From positions 798,571-862,570 of the forward strand of contig CANTFK010000961.1 in NCBI GenBank assembly GCA_947646735.1: DNA of 64,000 bases, written 5' to 3'. The notes beneath the pieces were generated by a model, which ran no database searches, was not told the DNA's origin, and saw only the letters and a list, made by a program, of their open reading frames with translations. Shown here in pieces: positions 42,141 to 52,384 of the stretch. The stretch comes from Peronospora farinosa. Its lineage: Eukaryota > Oomycota > Peronosporomycetes > Peronosporales > Peronosporaceae. Position 1 is the first letter of the stretch. The number at the start of each line of letters is the position of its first letter. The position numbers and the translations under genes were made by a program.

Positions 42141-43202
42141 ATGCTAAACCAGTTCCTTCTTGTTGTGCTGCTCCTCACTCTCTTTACCCCTTACACTACT
42201 TCCAACCACAGTGCACAGCTCCTTGCTCGACTGGGGAACCATGTTCCTGCTATGAAGCTCGTAAATGTGTCTCGGATGTCATTGGAAACATCCAAGACGC
42301 GTATACTTTGCTGGGTCAGCACATATTACGCTAATCACGACACGCGCCTGCCTGCCATCAAGCGAACGTGGGGCAAAAAGTGTGACAAGTTGTTGTTTCT
42401 AAGTAACGTGGAAGATTTACGTATCCCTACAGTGCAAATAGTGGCCCCACCATTGCATGAAATGTTGTGGCAAAAGCACTGGGAGATTGTGCGGCTCTTA
42501 GTGAAGGAATATCGTGAAGACGAATTTGACTGGATTTTTAAATGTGACGACGATACATTTGTAATTATGGAAAACCTTAAAACTTTCCTTAATTCGCCAA
42601 AAATTCGAGCAATTCCGAAAAGTGAACCAACTATTTTGGGACATCGGATGACCTTACCATGGTGGGAAATGCAACGTCCATTTGAACCTTTTGAAAATTA
42701 TGATCCTGAACATGTGACGGCAATGCTAAAAGTCAAAGATGAGACGAAAGAAAACGGAGGATTAATTTATACTCCTGGAGGTGGAGGATATGCCATGAAT
42801 TGGGCGTATTTGAAAAAGTTAGATGCGAGTTTTAATGAACCGTTTTGCTTCCCAAATGATGTGGTTGGAGATGACTGGGCCATTTCGTTCTGTATGCGGC
42901 ATTTTGGAGTGATACCATTGGATACAAGAGATGAAGAAAAGAGAGAGAGGTTTCATCAGTATGACCCCAATGATGTGTACACGAGATCACATGATGAAGA
43001 AGCATACAACCACAAAATTTTTACGTCGATTTACCAGGAAAATAATTGGTTTTCCGACCATAATGGAATTGGATGGCAAAATGGAGACAAGTGCTGCGCG
43101 CCTGACTCAATTAGTTTTCATTATGTCAAACCACCACTGATGGAGCTGTTTTACGAGTTCTATTACGGTGAAAACGCCACGGTGGAAATCTCGAGTCCGT
43201 AA
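42141..43202 (+). CDS. GT31 glycosyltransferase, core 1 beta-1,3-galactosyltransferase-like
   Basis: A type II Golgi-type enzyme that would add galactose to O-linked GalNAc or a related sugar. ATG 42141 gives a short signal anchor (MLNQFLLVVLLLTLFTPYTT); an in-frame ATG at 42093 is less likely. Family motifs are RILCWVSTYYANHDTRLPA, KRTWGKKCDKLLFLS, the metal-binding DDD in WIFKCDDDTFVIMENL (near residue 133), GGGGYAMNW, VVGDDWAISFCM and CCAPDSISFHYVKPP near residue 317. The length of about 353 residues fits C1GALT1-type proteins. The exact donor and acceptor in an oomycete are not predictable from sequence. Confidence 0.85.
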   Translation: MLNQFLLVVLLLTLFTPYTTSNHSAQLLARLGNHVPAMKLVNVSRMSLETSKTRILCWVSTYYANHDTRLPAIKRTWGKKCDKLLFLSNVEDLRIPTVQIVAPPLHEMLWQKHWEIVRLLVKEYREDEFDWIFKCDDDTFVIMENLKTFLNSPKIRAIPKSEPTILGHRMTLPWWEMQRPFEPFENYDPEHVTAMLKVKDETKENGGLIYTPGGGGYAMNWAYLKKLDASFNEPFCFPNDVVGDDWAISFCMRHFGVIPLDTRDEEKRERFHQYDPNDVYTRSHDEEAYNHKIFTSIYQENNWFSDHNGIGWQNGDKCCAPDSISFHYVKPPLMELFYEFYYGENATVEISSP

Positions 43203-43445
43203 GATGCGCGGCGAAGTGATGCATTCCATTTGAGCACAAGGATTTATTTCTCTGCATAGCTGTAGTATTATTTTTCTAGGAATATTACCGATCCATATGT
43301 TATAATAGACGTATTGCTGCTCTTCACAGACGGGGCAGTACTGGACTTTGTGATATAGTCGTTATCCACGTCAACTTCAACATCAACTTTGCCATCAATC
43401 ACACGTCACAGTTTTCATACAATCTGTACATTTTTACCACCAACT

Positions 43446-43459
43446 CGTCATTTTTAAAC
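43446..43459 (+). promoter_or_regulatory. Initiator-like element of ubinuclein gene
   Basis: CGTCATTTTTAAAC ends 4 bp before the ATG at 43464, close to the usual oomycete initiator form; the second Met (43470) may be the true start. Confidence 0.4.
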
Positions 43460-43463
43460 AATA

Positions 43464-45271
43464 ATGACCATGCCAAGTACGCCGGAAATAGCGGTGCTTC
43501 CTGCGCCCAATCCGCGACGTACAACCTTTCGCGTACCTTTAAACAGCAACGTACCAGCGGAGATTAACTTTAAGGAGCTAATGATCCAAAGTACGAATCA
43601 AGCAGAGTCTCCAATGCTCAGCATTAGCTCGTCAAACACAACGTCTAATTCCTTGCCGTCCATCGGAAAATCGGAGCGTGTGGTGCCAACAGCGCGCCCA
43701 CAGCGCTTTAACATTATTGAACACTTGGAGAAACGTTATGGGGGCGGCTCTGTGCTGAATGATGGTGACGGCAGCGACGTAGGCGGCACTTTGGACCGTC
43801 GAGATGACGATGATCTGTACGATTCAGAAGACTCTTTTATTGATGACGTGGAGCTGCAGCAGAACATTGAAGATGTTAGGGACCAAGTAAAGGTCAAGAC
43901 AAAACATTCTGGCTTTTTTGTGAGTGCTGGAGACGAGATTGAGACGTTGGAGAAAGAGGGAGAAGAAGAGAATGGAGAGAAAATGGGAAAGAGTAAACGA
44001 GGTACAAAGACGACAATTTGATGGAGCATGGAAAGTTTTTCTGAAGGAAATGTTTTTGTAGATGTTGTCAGTGATTGGCAGCCTGATAAGGAGGTGGTGA
44101 AGAGACTGGACGTGCTACGGACAGCAGTACAGGAATGTGAGTGGATGGTTACGGAGGGTTTTTTGGAGAGAAAGAAGAAGCGAGTGATGACGTGGTGTTG
44201 TTTTATTGATGCTGTAGTGGCCGAGACGATGCCGATCCCAAAAGTCTTCCCGAGATCGCTGGATGAACCACTACGTGCAGTGGATAAGCTAGTGGTGGAA
44301 GCTCATCCGAACAAGTGGCGTGTGACGGGATACTTTGCTACGCTCATGACCTTCTTGCCGTATACAAAGCAATATCTAAAGGTTTTGATGTGTTGTAGGT
44401 AATTAGTGGTAGTGATGCAATACTTGGCTTGCTGAGATGAGCTGGTTGCTACGATTTGTTTTTTTTGTAGTCGAATATGTTACGGCTGGAAGCTCGAGAT
44501 GTAGCAAGAAACAAGAAGGAGAAGCTGGATAGTGCTCTTGAAACACTGACTCAGATTATTGCTGTGTACGGAGTACGGGCTGCAACAGAGCCAGCTGATT
44601 TGATCAAAGAGCGTTCGTTTCCAGTTATTGAAAGGTCTCTTAAGAAATGCTCGCATGAGCTCAACATTTTGCTCTGTTTCTTCTCCGTGTTGCAGAAATT
44701 TCGAAGGACAAAGAATTGGGCACGATGCTGCATGCACTGTTGGAGCTACAAGACGAATGGGTTTCCAAAGAAAATGACTACCGGCATGAGTACTTTTACA
44801 TGTTCTTTGTGGAGTATGCATTGTTGACTATTTGATATTTCGTTTGGCAGACAAATGCTGAAGACGGAAGACAAAAAGCATATGAGCGAACCGGATTTTA
44901 AACCACTCAATCAGCGCCAAGAACGCAATCGAATGTACAACCGGGTATGGCCTTGTTGAATCAAGTGGCATGCCTCAGTGCCTAAGTACAGAAGATGACT
45001 TTGTGTGCTTTTCACACAGGTCGTCGCCCTTTTCACGCCTGGTCTCACTGATTTGCAAACGCTACGCGCTTTGAATAAAGCTGCAAAGGCTAAGACACCC
45101 AAGAAGCCTGCAATTGTCAAAGGAGCTGCCACGGCAGCAAAGAAGAAATCCGGCGAGCTAACTCACGGTGCAAATATTTCGGTCAAACGATCGATAAAGC
45201 CCTTCAAGTCACGGATGATGGACGAAGTTCCACCCTTCGTAGAGACTGACTTCGAAGATGTAGAGCAGTGA
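43464..45271 (+). CDS. Ubinuclein/Hpc2-like subunit of the HIRA histone chaperone
   Basis: The HIRA complex deposits histone H3.3-type nucleosomes outside replication; ubinuclein contacts the histone. The Hpc2-related domain is near residues 115-155: DLYDSEDSFIDDVELQ and KTKHSGFFVSAGDEIE. Exons are joined by small GT-AG introns that I place at 43993-44061, 44382-44470, about 44613/44624-44695, 44790-44851 and about 44949-45020; the third donor is uncertain. The middle exons (DWQPDKEVVKRLDVLR, LRLEARDVARNKKEKLD, ELGTMLHALLELQDEW) resemble the ubinuclein middle domain; the C-terminus is basic (KTPKKPAIVKGAATAAKKK). Convergent with the next gene, 50 bp apart. Confidence 0.78.
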
Positions 45272-45321
45272 GGAAAAGTCGACAATGAGCAATGGTATTA
45301 GAATGCTGATCCCATTTTTAT

Positions 45322-47807
45322 CTACTCAGCTTTAACGCGATCGAACACAATGATCATCTCGCAGTGCGGTGTGTGGGGGAACATATCAACCGGGACGGCA
45401 TGCACAGGCTCAAAGGCCCGACCCTGGAGAGATTTGGTGCTGGGACCACATAGCGTTACAGCGTCTCGCACTAGCGAGACAGTCGGATTGCAAGATACAT
45501 ACACGATACGCTCCACCGGTGGGCACGCACGAAGTGCACGCAGCACTTGGTGGTGGAGACCAGCTCGCGGCGGGTCCACGATGGCTACGACGCGGTTCAG
45601 GTGCTTCTCACTCTCCTCGCGCTTCTTATGCAGCAGATCCTTCATCACATCCTCCGCCTTTGAATTGATAAAGCTCACATTCTTCACGCCATTCAGTATT
45701 GCGTTTGCCTCGGCGTCATCAGTAGCAGGCTTGCAAATCTCAATTCCCACAACCTTGCCAACTCCTTTTGACGCACAAATGCCGATTGTACCAGTACCGC
45801 AACACACATCATAAAGCAACGTGTGCTCGTCTGCGTTAGCGAACTTTTTGACCAGAGAATACAACTTCTCGGCCCCACCCGTGTTAACCTGAAAGAAGGC
45901 GTTCGGAGACACTAAGAACCGCATGCCCAGCAGGTGTTCCTCAAGCTTGGTCTTTCCAAAAACGTGCTCTACAGGATCGTTATCCGAAGGAGTTGACAGG
46001 CCATTGTATTCTTGCATGTAGATGGAAGTCACCTTGAAAGAGTTGCAGTCGTCAGTGAGCCGCTTCACGATCAGGTCTCTGACTGCAACTCGCTCTTCTA
46101 ATGTCTGGCCTGCTGAGTTCACCTGCATCATGATCATGAGTTCACCCGTACTGACACTCTGGCGGACTGTCAGCACACGCCACACACCCGTTTTCGTGGT
46201 GACACTATACACGGGAATATCCGACGTCTCCAGAATGTTCTGTACGACAGCGCACACCGCCTTCATCTCAGTTGGTACATTCACGCATTCATTAGGCTTG
46301 CTGACAACCACAGAGCCCTCACGGAATAGACCAAGGCGAAAACCGACGCACGGCTTGTCCTCGTTGTCGAAGCCAAAGCTAAACTCACACTTATTGCGGT
46401 AGCTTTCAGTCACAGGAGAGGAATGAATGGATTCCATCGGGCAACATAATCCCTTGTGGCTGGCAAATCCGGTAAAACTCCCTCCCTTCAGATCCGCTGG
46501 CAAAGGTACGCTGGCTTTCACGTGGCCACTATTCTGCACAAACTCAATCGCTTCTGACGTTAGGAGAATTATCAGCGTGTTGTGTGACGTAATTCCGAAG
46601 GACTTTGACATGGGCACGACGCATGGCTCGAAAGTTAAAACCTCCAGCGCATTTGCGTCAAGCGGAGCGCGCGACCAAGACATCTCTTTTTCTAAAGCCT
46701 GGTTGTGCGCGTACAAAAATCCATTGTGGAGGCCAATCACGGTAGCACCTGGGACTTCACCCAGCTGCTTCCATTCACCAGACGCAAAACTACCCATGCC
46801 CTCCTGTTTGTAAATTTTTCCTTCGCTAGTGCAACCAAGCAATGTACCACGCAACGAAGAAAGCGATGTGATTTGCACTCCGTCAGGACCGCTGCAGATC
46901 TTCTCCCATGACAATCCATCAGTCGACGCCAAATTCGGCTTCAAAGCGTAGATTATATTGTCTTTTTTGACACCCACCAAGTTACTGCCAAACGATATGA
47001 TCGCCACTACATCTGCAGCATCCGCCACACGCGTCCATTTAGTGTACACATCTCCTTCATGTGGACGCGAGTACAGCACCTCGTTGGCCACTACAAAGAG
47101 TGATCCATGGCTATTAAGCCACTTGGGGATCGCCAACGAGTACTGTGGCTTTGCATCGTCCGTGTAAACCCCTACGACCGTGTCCTGTTTCGTTTTCGTC
47201 TCATATTCCTGTTTCTCGTGCTCTAATTTTCGTTTCTTCTTGGCAATATTGCGTTGGTCTTGTGCCACACGTTTCTCCTTTTGCCAAACTCTTTCCTCGT
47301 TTGACGCACAATCTTCACCAGCACCTTCTTCATCTCTGCTTCTTTGCGTTCCAGCTGTTCCTGATACGGGACAGTAGCCCATGGAGTCACTACGTCGCGT
47401 ACATCACGTGCCGATACGTCTTCCTCCTCTTTCTTGTCAACCTGGTCCTTCTCCTTCTCTTCTTTCTTACGGTGTTGCCTTACAAGCATAGGTTTCATAC
47501 TCTTCTTAGGCAGTGCATCTTTCACCTCCAACATCTCTCCATTCCATTCAATTGCTTGCAATTTGGGCATCGCTTCAGCTCGTTCTTCCTTGGAATGAAA
47601 AAGCACGAAACCAAATGACAATTGTCGGGTCTTCTGGACCTTAGAAAAGTTAATACCTTTCGAGTGCAATACGTCACTTAGCACCTTGGCGTCTTTCCAT
47701 TTCCCATAATTCATTACAATCACTTTCACCTCTTCTTTCTCGCTATCGTCATCATTTAGAGCCAGAGGTGGTGTCTGAACAGCATTCTTAGTGTCCATGA
47801 TGGTCAA
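45322..47807 (-). CDS. TRMT2A-like tRNA (uracil-5-)-methyltransferase with inserted propeller-like region
   Basis: Forms 5-methyluridine in tRNA using S-adenosylmethionine. The N-terminus has an RRM (VIVMNYGKWKDAK, FGFVLFHSKEERAEAM), then TPWATVPYQEQLERK, typical of TRMT2A. The TrmA core holds CCPMESIHSSPVTESYRNKC, GTGTIGICASKGVGKVVGIE, DPPRAGLH, the catalytic SCNP (near residue 772) and FPHTPHCEM. Between linker and core lies an unusual region of about 240 residues with repeated WxxI/V-SGxxLVG-type strands (SFGSNLVGVKKDNIIY, SLRGTLLGCTSEGKIYKQEG), like a beta-propeller. A one-base loss in an A run (47279-47282) shifts frame between the two halves; homopolymer error is likely. Confidence 0.85.
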
Positions 47808-48013
47808 AAGTGTGAGAAGAATCGATTGGACAGCACGTATAAAGTGATTCGATTGGGTAATAATACTAAAACCCCAATGGTAAATAATCGCGTACCACGT
47901 AATTTATATCATCGACCGATACTCTTATACTACATATACTCTTCATATTTTGTACCACAGAAGTAAATTACGTCTATATACTTTCATAATTAATTTCTTA
48001 TCAATACGAAGGC
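47808..48013. promoter_or_regulatory. Divergent promoter region of TRMT2A-like and SRRM1-like genes
   Basis: Only 206 bp separate the two divergent start codons. The plus side has ACTTTCATAATTAATTTC about 36 bp before ATG 48014, an initiator-like sequence. Confidence 0.45.
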
Positions 48014-49128
48014 ATGTCGATCCGTGGTACAAATGCTGCTCAGGATGGGCGTTATTTTACGCAAGAGAAGAAGCTACTGGCAAAGATGACGTTCCCTTTA
48101 TGTTTTAATCAACATGTAGATATGAATAAAGTACAGCGTGAAGTGATTAGTCAATGGGTTACCGAACGCATTACACAATTGCTGGGCTTTGAAGACGAGA
48201 TTGTTGTAGCTATGGCAAATAATTTACTGGAACCAAAAGTAGATGAAAAACTGGACCCAAAACAGCTGCAAATGGCACTTACAGGATTTCTTGAGAAACA
48301 GGCAGGAACGTTTATGGAAGAGTTGTGGCAGCTGCTGCTTAGTGCACAGAGTAATCCCACGGGTATTCCAAGCTCTATTTTGGACAAGAAGAAGAGAGAA
48401 ATGCAACGTCTTGCAGAAGAAAAGGATCAACTAAAGAAGGTTTTGGATGCCAAGAGGATGGAAAGTCAGAGGCAGAGTAGAGATGGCGATAGACGAGAAG
48501 AGAAACAGAAAGAGACTGTCGTGAAAGTTGAACGACGAAGTTCTTTTGGACCTCGTGAGGAGAGAAGACGGTCTAGAAGTTTGCAACGACGTCCACGTGG
48601 ACGATCGAGGAGTTTACGTAGACGTAGACGCTCACCTAGTCCACAAAAGCGACGACGGTCGCGTAGTTTACCACGAGGTCGATTTTTGAGACGTGGAAGA
48701 TCACGGTCACCGTCTGTGAAACGTCGTCGTCGACGTCGACGGTAAGTGGTACATCAAGATGTTTGTCTCGATCGGGATTCTGACTGTGCATATGTTGTTG
48801 TGGAGTATTGTAGATCGCCGTCTCGATCGCCAGACCGGATACGCGAACGACGTTCCGCACGTAGTGGGAGGTCATCGAGACGAAAGAGCAGGTATTGAAT
48901 GTTTTCTCGGAATTATTTGTGGCTGTCTATTTATCGATGTGTATTGTTGTCGTTATGATTGTGGTATGTTGCCATCGTAGCCGCCGCTCTCGTCGTTCTC
49001 CATCCAGCTCTTCGTCGGAATCCCGCCATCGCTCGCCGTCCTCTTCACGTTCGTCGTCCTCTTCACACTCACCATCGCCTGCTCGTCGCCGAAAGGATTC
49101 TTCTGATAGTGAATCGGACAGTGACTAA
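48014..49128 (+). CDS. SRRM1-like splicing coactivator (PWI domain and RS tail)
   Basis: SRm160-type nuclear protein linking splicing factors and mRNA 3' processing. The N-terminal part has RGTNAAQDGRYFTQEKKLLA and the PWI domain (VDMNKVQREVISQWVTERIT, LLGFEDE, LTGFLEKQAGTFMEELWQLL, GIPSSIL), nearly full family length. A helical linker and an Arg/Ser-rich tail follow. Two GT-AG introns fit: 48742-48813 (GTAAGT donor) and 48892-48980; joining 48014-48741, 48814-48891 and 48981-49128 keeps frame and extends the RS repeats to SDSESDSD before TAA, giving 317 residues. Without splicing the frame would stop at 48745. Confidence 0.88.
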
Positions 49129-51075
49129 TGCATGTTGTGATGTCATATTAGACTTGACTTGGTAAAGAAGAGGGCCATGTATCGGACTGCACATTTTACA
49201 ATGTGAAGCTGGGTCATCTCACTTCACGACAAATATATTTGCATTGAATTGGCACACGTTTTCGTAAAAGGTATAATCGGTCAGTATTTCAACACAGTAG
49301 CAAATGCTATACATCTGGTTTTGGACAGAGGTCATCACAAGTGGCAGCGATGCTGATATCGCAGTATCTCTTATAAAGAAAGTGGTGGAAGCAGATACCA
49401 AAAAGAGGAAAGGCATAGAAGACCGATGAAAACCTTATAAAGCTGTCCTTGGGAACTGCAGTAAAGATCGGACAGACAGCACCGGGTTTCTTGAGGTTTA
49501 CGGCAGGTGGAGCAACAGAGATTTCGTCTCCGATCTTCTTCCGTATCCACTGTTAGCATACTTCACATCAACTTGTGCCGAGTATTAGTAGCTCACACTT
49601 TGGTGATCTGAAGTACAGATTGCAACGGCTGCAATTGCACATTCAGAATCCAACCGCACTTGTAAGTTTTTTTCGTTTTGGTTTGTGGTGTTGCTATCTT
49701 CACTTGTTTCTTATTCTTGCTAAACGAACAAGCGTCGAACTGTGCTTGCAGACACGTACGTGATCTTGAAAGTGTGTGTTCACTGCTGTGTAAAGGACTC
49801 ATTCTCATTAAGCAAAATGCGGAATCCAATTCAAGCACTTGTTTCGAGGAGGTACCGATAAATGATCAGAGTGATCGATCTAGCAAACTGGTGTCTCGAT
49901 TACGACATCTAGGGACGCGTGTAGATTACCACCGATCAGCTTGCAATAAAAGCTTGAGATGCAATAACTTCGTAACTTGCTCCCAGCTCTTGAAATGATT
50001 GTACTCACTTTGCTCGTATTGCTGCTACCCGATCTGATGTTGGCGTCTCTGTTGCGATGACATCCTTCTTGCTTGTGGTGAAAGTTGCATAAAGCATTTG
50101 TCTTGCTGCTAGGAATGATCCATTCAATGGATCATCGTTTATGGTGGTACTTTATTTACTGGTACTGACGCTGGTGCTGGCACTGGTACTACTCTTGCTG
50201 GTATTGACGCTAAGCTGATATTGGTGCTTCTACTTGCTCTTTGTCGCACTCAATTCCATGATCTACCTCACGATATTCTTTAGACTCTACTTTAACTACT
50301 ACTATCGTTGCAAATGCTGCCGCTGCCGATGCTGGTATGTCACTTGCTGGCACTGGATCTGACGTTGCTGGTGCTGCCGTTGCAGGCGCAGTAGACGTTG
50401 ACAGTGGAAAAGACAAAGCCACTGCTGGTCCTGTAGTTGCTGGCGCTGTCATTGCTGAAGCTAACGTTGCTAAAGGAGCTGCTTGTGGAGTCGTTGCTGG
50501 AGCTAACGCTAAAAGCAGCAGCTACCGGCAATGGTACAACGAAATGGGTGCAAGTTGTATGTGACTTCGGCCTCGAAACGTTGAAGAGCATTCCTCCCCT
50601 ATCTACGACTTGATACGTTACATAGAGGTAAAGCAAGATCTGCTCATCGGTCGCGTAACTTCGGTTTTTTTGTATTCGGAGATGAATAGATACTTCTTCG
50701 ACAGCTGAAGTTACGTAGATATTGCGTCACGCACGACAACTGCTTCAGTTTGCTTTTCATACGATTAATTGCGCTGGAATCGGAGCTTTTCTTTTTGTTG
50801 CGGTCACGAGGAGCCTTGGCTCGCCTGATTTAGCGAAAACGTGTTTCTTATGCGATTCCACCTCAGCCCTCCATTTCATCCACATCAGTATAGTTAGAGC
50901 TCCATATCCGTCCATCGTGACCTGATTAACAAAAAGATTGCTGGAGAGTACAGCATTAATGTAAGATAGCTTGGTTGTTGAGATCCGAAAGTGGAACGCG
51001 TTTTTTGCATGTCTCGATTAGGCTTTATTGCATTGAACACGACTAGCTCGTCTTCGCCCACGCTACCTTTTCTTC
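49129..51075. other. Intergenic region with low-complexity and possible relic sequence
   Basis: At 49575-49998 there is an open stretch (HVRDLESVCSLLCKGL, IKQNAESNSSTCF) preceded by an intron-like GTAAGT...TTGCAG at 49656-49750, but frames do not join cleanly and no family is recognised. At 50150-50560 repeated GCTGGTACTGACGCTGG-like units make Ala/Thr/Gly-rich frames on both strands. No promoter or motif supports a gene. Confidence 0.35.
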
Positions 51076-52218
51076 TCAGAACAGTTCTAGTTTTGCGTCA
51101 GGATCAACGGCATAGACTCCCTTGTACGAGTCAAAAAGACTTTGGAGTGCTTCGACGTACTTGTCGTGATATTCCATAATGACTTCCTTGCTCGGATTTT
51201 CGACATGAGGCAGACGTAATGGCTTTCCGACGACAGTGATCAAATCCACGTCCGAGCGCGGCAAGTAGAAACAGAGAGGGTTGCCAAAGAAGATGACACC
51301 GGGGACCCGAAATCTGTTCAGCTGGCATCGCAACCACTGCAGATGCGGAAACGCATGATAAGTGTACTCTTCACCAAATGTGTATACCGGGTAAATGTCG
51401 TAGCCATGCTGTAGGGCCAACTTAATGAATCCAAGACGTTTCTTAATATACACGCGGTGTCTCCCTCGTTGATACAGCGTTGCTTCTTCGATTCCTCCTG
51501 GTAACAAACACAAGTTTTGACCGGTACGCATGATCCTCTGCATACTCTCCTTGGTGCTACTACTAAACTCCATCCAATGTAAAACATCACGCATGATCGG
51601 AAACAAAAAGAGAGCTTTAGCCGATATCCAACGGCAAGCCGCACGTTCAAATGCCACGTGGTGTACACCATTGATCGAGAAACCACAAGACAGGACACCA
51701 TGTGGATGAAACGCAAAGAGTGCGTGCTTGTTCGACTCAAAACACGAAGTTCTCTTGTTCTCCTCAACGACTGCAATTGCATCCTTTGCATCTAAGTGCC
51801 GAGTCGTATCGTCCTTCTCCTGTTGCGCTTCAACCACTACAACGTTTAGACGAAAGTAGGGAAAGTGTTGACACACATAGCGAGCTATACGTCGCATGAA
51901 TGGCCACGTGTGTTGCGTGTCTCGTGTGATATAATGATATCCTTCATATAAAGCCATTACAAGCACATTTAACTGTACTGCAAATGGCAATGGTGTTGTC
52001 CAATTGCCATGAAAAACTCCATTAAAGACTGCATGTGTGAAACAAAAGCCTGAGATGAGCCACAGACCCATGAAAAACAATGATCCAACGACCCAAAGAC
52101 CATAGAGGAACCACAATAATGCAGAGCAAAGGATATGTCCATATAAAGTCTGTAACTCTGGACGCACATCATTGTTTGGCCACGCCGACGTCCGTCCACA
52201 CGCAACATTTCGCAACAT
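51076..52218 (-). CDS. Diacylglycerol O-acyltransferase type 2 (DGAT2)
   Basis: Makes triacylglycerol from diacylglycerol and acyl-CoA in the ER membrane and on lipid droplets. The Met at 52218 (MLRNVACGRTSAW) is the likely start; an upstream in-frame Met at 52290 adds 24 residues. A hydrophobic hairpin is near residues 25-65 (LLWFLYGLWVVGSLFFMGLW). Catalytic FHPHGVLSCGF is near residue 173, then LLPGGIEEATLY, KKRLGFIKLALQHGYDIYPV and PRSDVDLITVVGKPL, all DGAT2 hallmarks. The length of about 380 residues is normal. Divergent from the ADCK2-like gene with a short shared promoter; a plus-strand relic of the same family lies at 55840-56215. Confidence 0.92.
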   Translation of the reverse strand: MLRNVACGRTSAWPNNDVRPELQTLYGHILCSALLWFLYGLWVVGSLFFMGLWLISGFCFTHAVFNGVFHGNWTTPLPFAVQLNVLVMALYEGYHYITRDTQHTWPFMRRIARYVCQHFPYFRLNVVVVEAQQEKDDTTRHLDAKDAIAVVEENKRTSCFESNKHALFAFHPHGVLSCGFSINGVHHVAFERAACRWISAKALFLFPIMRDVLHWMEFSSSTKESMQRIMRTGQNLCLLPGGIEEATLYQRGRHRVYIKKRLGFIKLALQHGYDIYPVYTFGEEYTYHAFPHLQWLRCQLNRFRVPGVIFFGNPLCFYLPRSDVDLITVVGKPLRLPHVENPSKEVIMEYHDKYVEALQSLFDSYKGVYAVDPDAKLELF

Positions 52219-52290
52219 TATAAAATGGGTTGACTTTTTACGCTCCCAGATGCAAATGATGTATCCCACATCATGATCAGTGGTGTACAT

Positions 52291-52384
52291 TACACCATCT
52301 TAAGCAAAGACGTGAATGTGATGTAGTCCACTCAACCGTTAAATAAATTGAATAGTCGCGTGCATTCATAATTCGACCAGAAGA
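52291..52384. promoter_or_regulatory. Divergent promoter between DGAT2 and ADCK2-like genes
   Basis: A compact spacer holds TGCATTCATAATTCG (about 52360-52374), initiator-like, 11 bp before ATG 52385. The DGAT2 promoter must overlap this spacer or its own 5' end. Confidence 0.45.

Noticed and set aside
44480..44821. Minus-strand frames antisense to ubinuclein exons
   Set aside because: No motif; the plus strand has a consistent exon-intron structure with family domains.
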